56,465 nt of DNA from DASVBE01 sp036375995 (GTDB lineage: Bacteria > Actinomycetota > Actinomycetes > Streptosporangiales > Streptosporangiaceae). This document shows, one piece after another, positions 56,167 to 56,465 of the stretch (its first letter is position 1; each line of letters opens with the position of its first letter). The notes under the pieces are model-generated. The model did no database searches and was not told where the DNA came from. It saw nothing but the letters and a program-made list of their open reading frames with translations. The stretch covers positions 1 to 56,465 of the forward strand of contig DASVBE010000015.1 of NCBI GenBank assembly GCA_036375995.1. Direction: 5' to 3'. A program made the position numbers and the translations under genes.

Positions 56167-56313
56167 ACGCCAGCGCCCCAGCCGCCCTTTTCCCTCCTTC
56201 AGGCGGCGGCATTTCGCCTCGTGCGTTCAGATGCTCATGGCCGTTTCCGCCCCGCCACAGGGCCGTTTGCATCCCCGTGCAGGGCCAAAAGTCCTATTGG
56301 CCGACCGTGAATG

Positions 56314-56336
56314 GCTGGCCGCCTCAGGCGGCCAGC
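56314..56336 (-). terminator. Stem-loop after the partial membrane-protein gene
   Basis: GCTGGCCGCC-TCA-GGCGGCCAGC, a perfect 10-bp stem with three-base loop, starting four bases after the TAG of the gene at 56341. Probable terminator separating it from the ABC operon. Confidence 0.7.
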
Positions 56337-56340
56337 GAGA

Positions 56341-56465
56341 CTACGGCTGGGCCGACGGGGTGAGATCCTCCGGCGCGGTCCTGGTCAGCGCGGTGACCCC
56401 GACGGCCATGACCCCGAAGGCGATGACCGCGGCCACCGTGTCGACCGGGCTGCCGGTGAAGCGCT
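56341..56465 (-). CDS. Membrane protein, C-terminal part (partial at window edge)
   Basis: A frame open to the right edge reads RFTGSPVDTVAAVIAFGVMA then VGVTALTRTAPEDL and ends at TAG (56343-56341). The 18-residue hydrophobic stretch is a probable transmembrane helix followed by a short polar tail. A good hairpin follows the stop. The family is not recognisable from 41 residues. Confidence 0.55.
   Translation of the reverse strand, partial: RFTGSPVDTVAAVIAFGVMAVGVTALTRTAPEDLTPSAQP

Noticed and set aside
1..56465. Whole window as a mobile island or biosynthetic gene cluster
   Set aside because: There is no integrase, transposase, attachment-site duplication or core polyketide/peptide synthase, and the base composition looks uniform by eye.

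Overview
The window is high-GC throughout (third codon positions nearly all G/C, many GTG starts). It carries actinobacterial hallmarks: an F420/PPOX-type small oxidoreductase, leaderless starts, NTGA stop/start overlaps and many TetR/GntR/LacI/MarR regulators. The best reading is a chromosomal stretch from a soil actinomycete (Actinomycetota, Streptomyces/Streptosporangiales-like); the genus cannot be fixed from sequence alone. No rRNA, tRNA, CRISPR array, integrase or transposase was seen.

Layout. 1-0.8 kb: tail of a TPR protein. 0.8-3.7 kb: a PEP-mutase/isocitrate-lyase-type enzyme and an MFS pump-TetR pair behind twin operators. 3.7-11.2 kb: a GntR-controlled divergent unit. On one side lie GntR, a class III CoA-transferase, hydantoinase A, hydantoinase B and an N-carbamoylsarcosine-amidase-like hydrolase, all tightly coupled; on the other lies an HMG-CoA-lyase-type enzyme. 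11.3-15.6 kb: a five-gene coupled operon (DUF6282 hydrolase, GalB-type hydratase, LigK/GalC-type aldolase, VOC extradiol dioxygenase, DUF1932 dehydrogenase). It looks like a complete but non-canonical meta-cleavage route to pyruvate and oxaloacetate, and its upstream edge is the stump of a deleted sugar-type ABC ATPase.

15.7-26.2 kb is a patchwork: small enzymes, LacI, cytochrome P450, a MarR-lspA pair, ketopantoate reductase with an oxalate-CoA-ligase-like enzyme, an alpha/beta-hydrolase without its catalytic serine, and remnants of a gamma-glutamyltransferase and of a winged-helix regulator. 26.2-30.9 kb: an operon of a MOCOS-type NifS homologue, a DUF4395 membrane protein and a CoA ligase, divergent from a TetR whose promoter holds a phased operator array. 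31-33 kb: dimethylargininase and an APH-type kinase.

33.1-43.8 kb: a complete System I (Ccm) cytochrome c maturation cluster, ccmA-B-[dihaem cytochrome c]-C-D-E-F-G-H-I, followed by a hemA paralogue and a Cys-containing HTH regulator. Haem synthesis, haem export, haem chaperoning, thiol reduction and an apocytochrome substrate are therefore together. This is unusual because Gram-positive bacteria normally use System II. 44-48 kb: acyl-CoA synthetase, PPOX protein and a MOSC-flavin-[2Fe-2S] fusion oxidoreductase.

48-50 kb: a secreted two-repeat protein of unknown function, preceded by a folded, riboswitch-like leader that appears to hide the Shine-Dalgarno sequence, and followed by a strong terminator. 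50-56.1 kb: an Opp/Dpp-type ABC import operon (lipoprotein, two permeases, two ATPases) with a 15-bp hairpin after the binding-protein gene and palindromes upstream. The window ends inside a small membrane protein.
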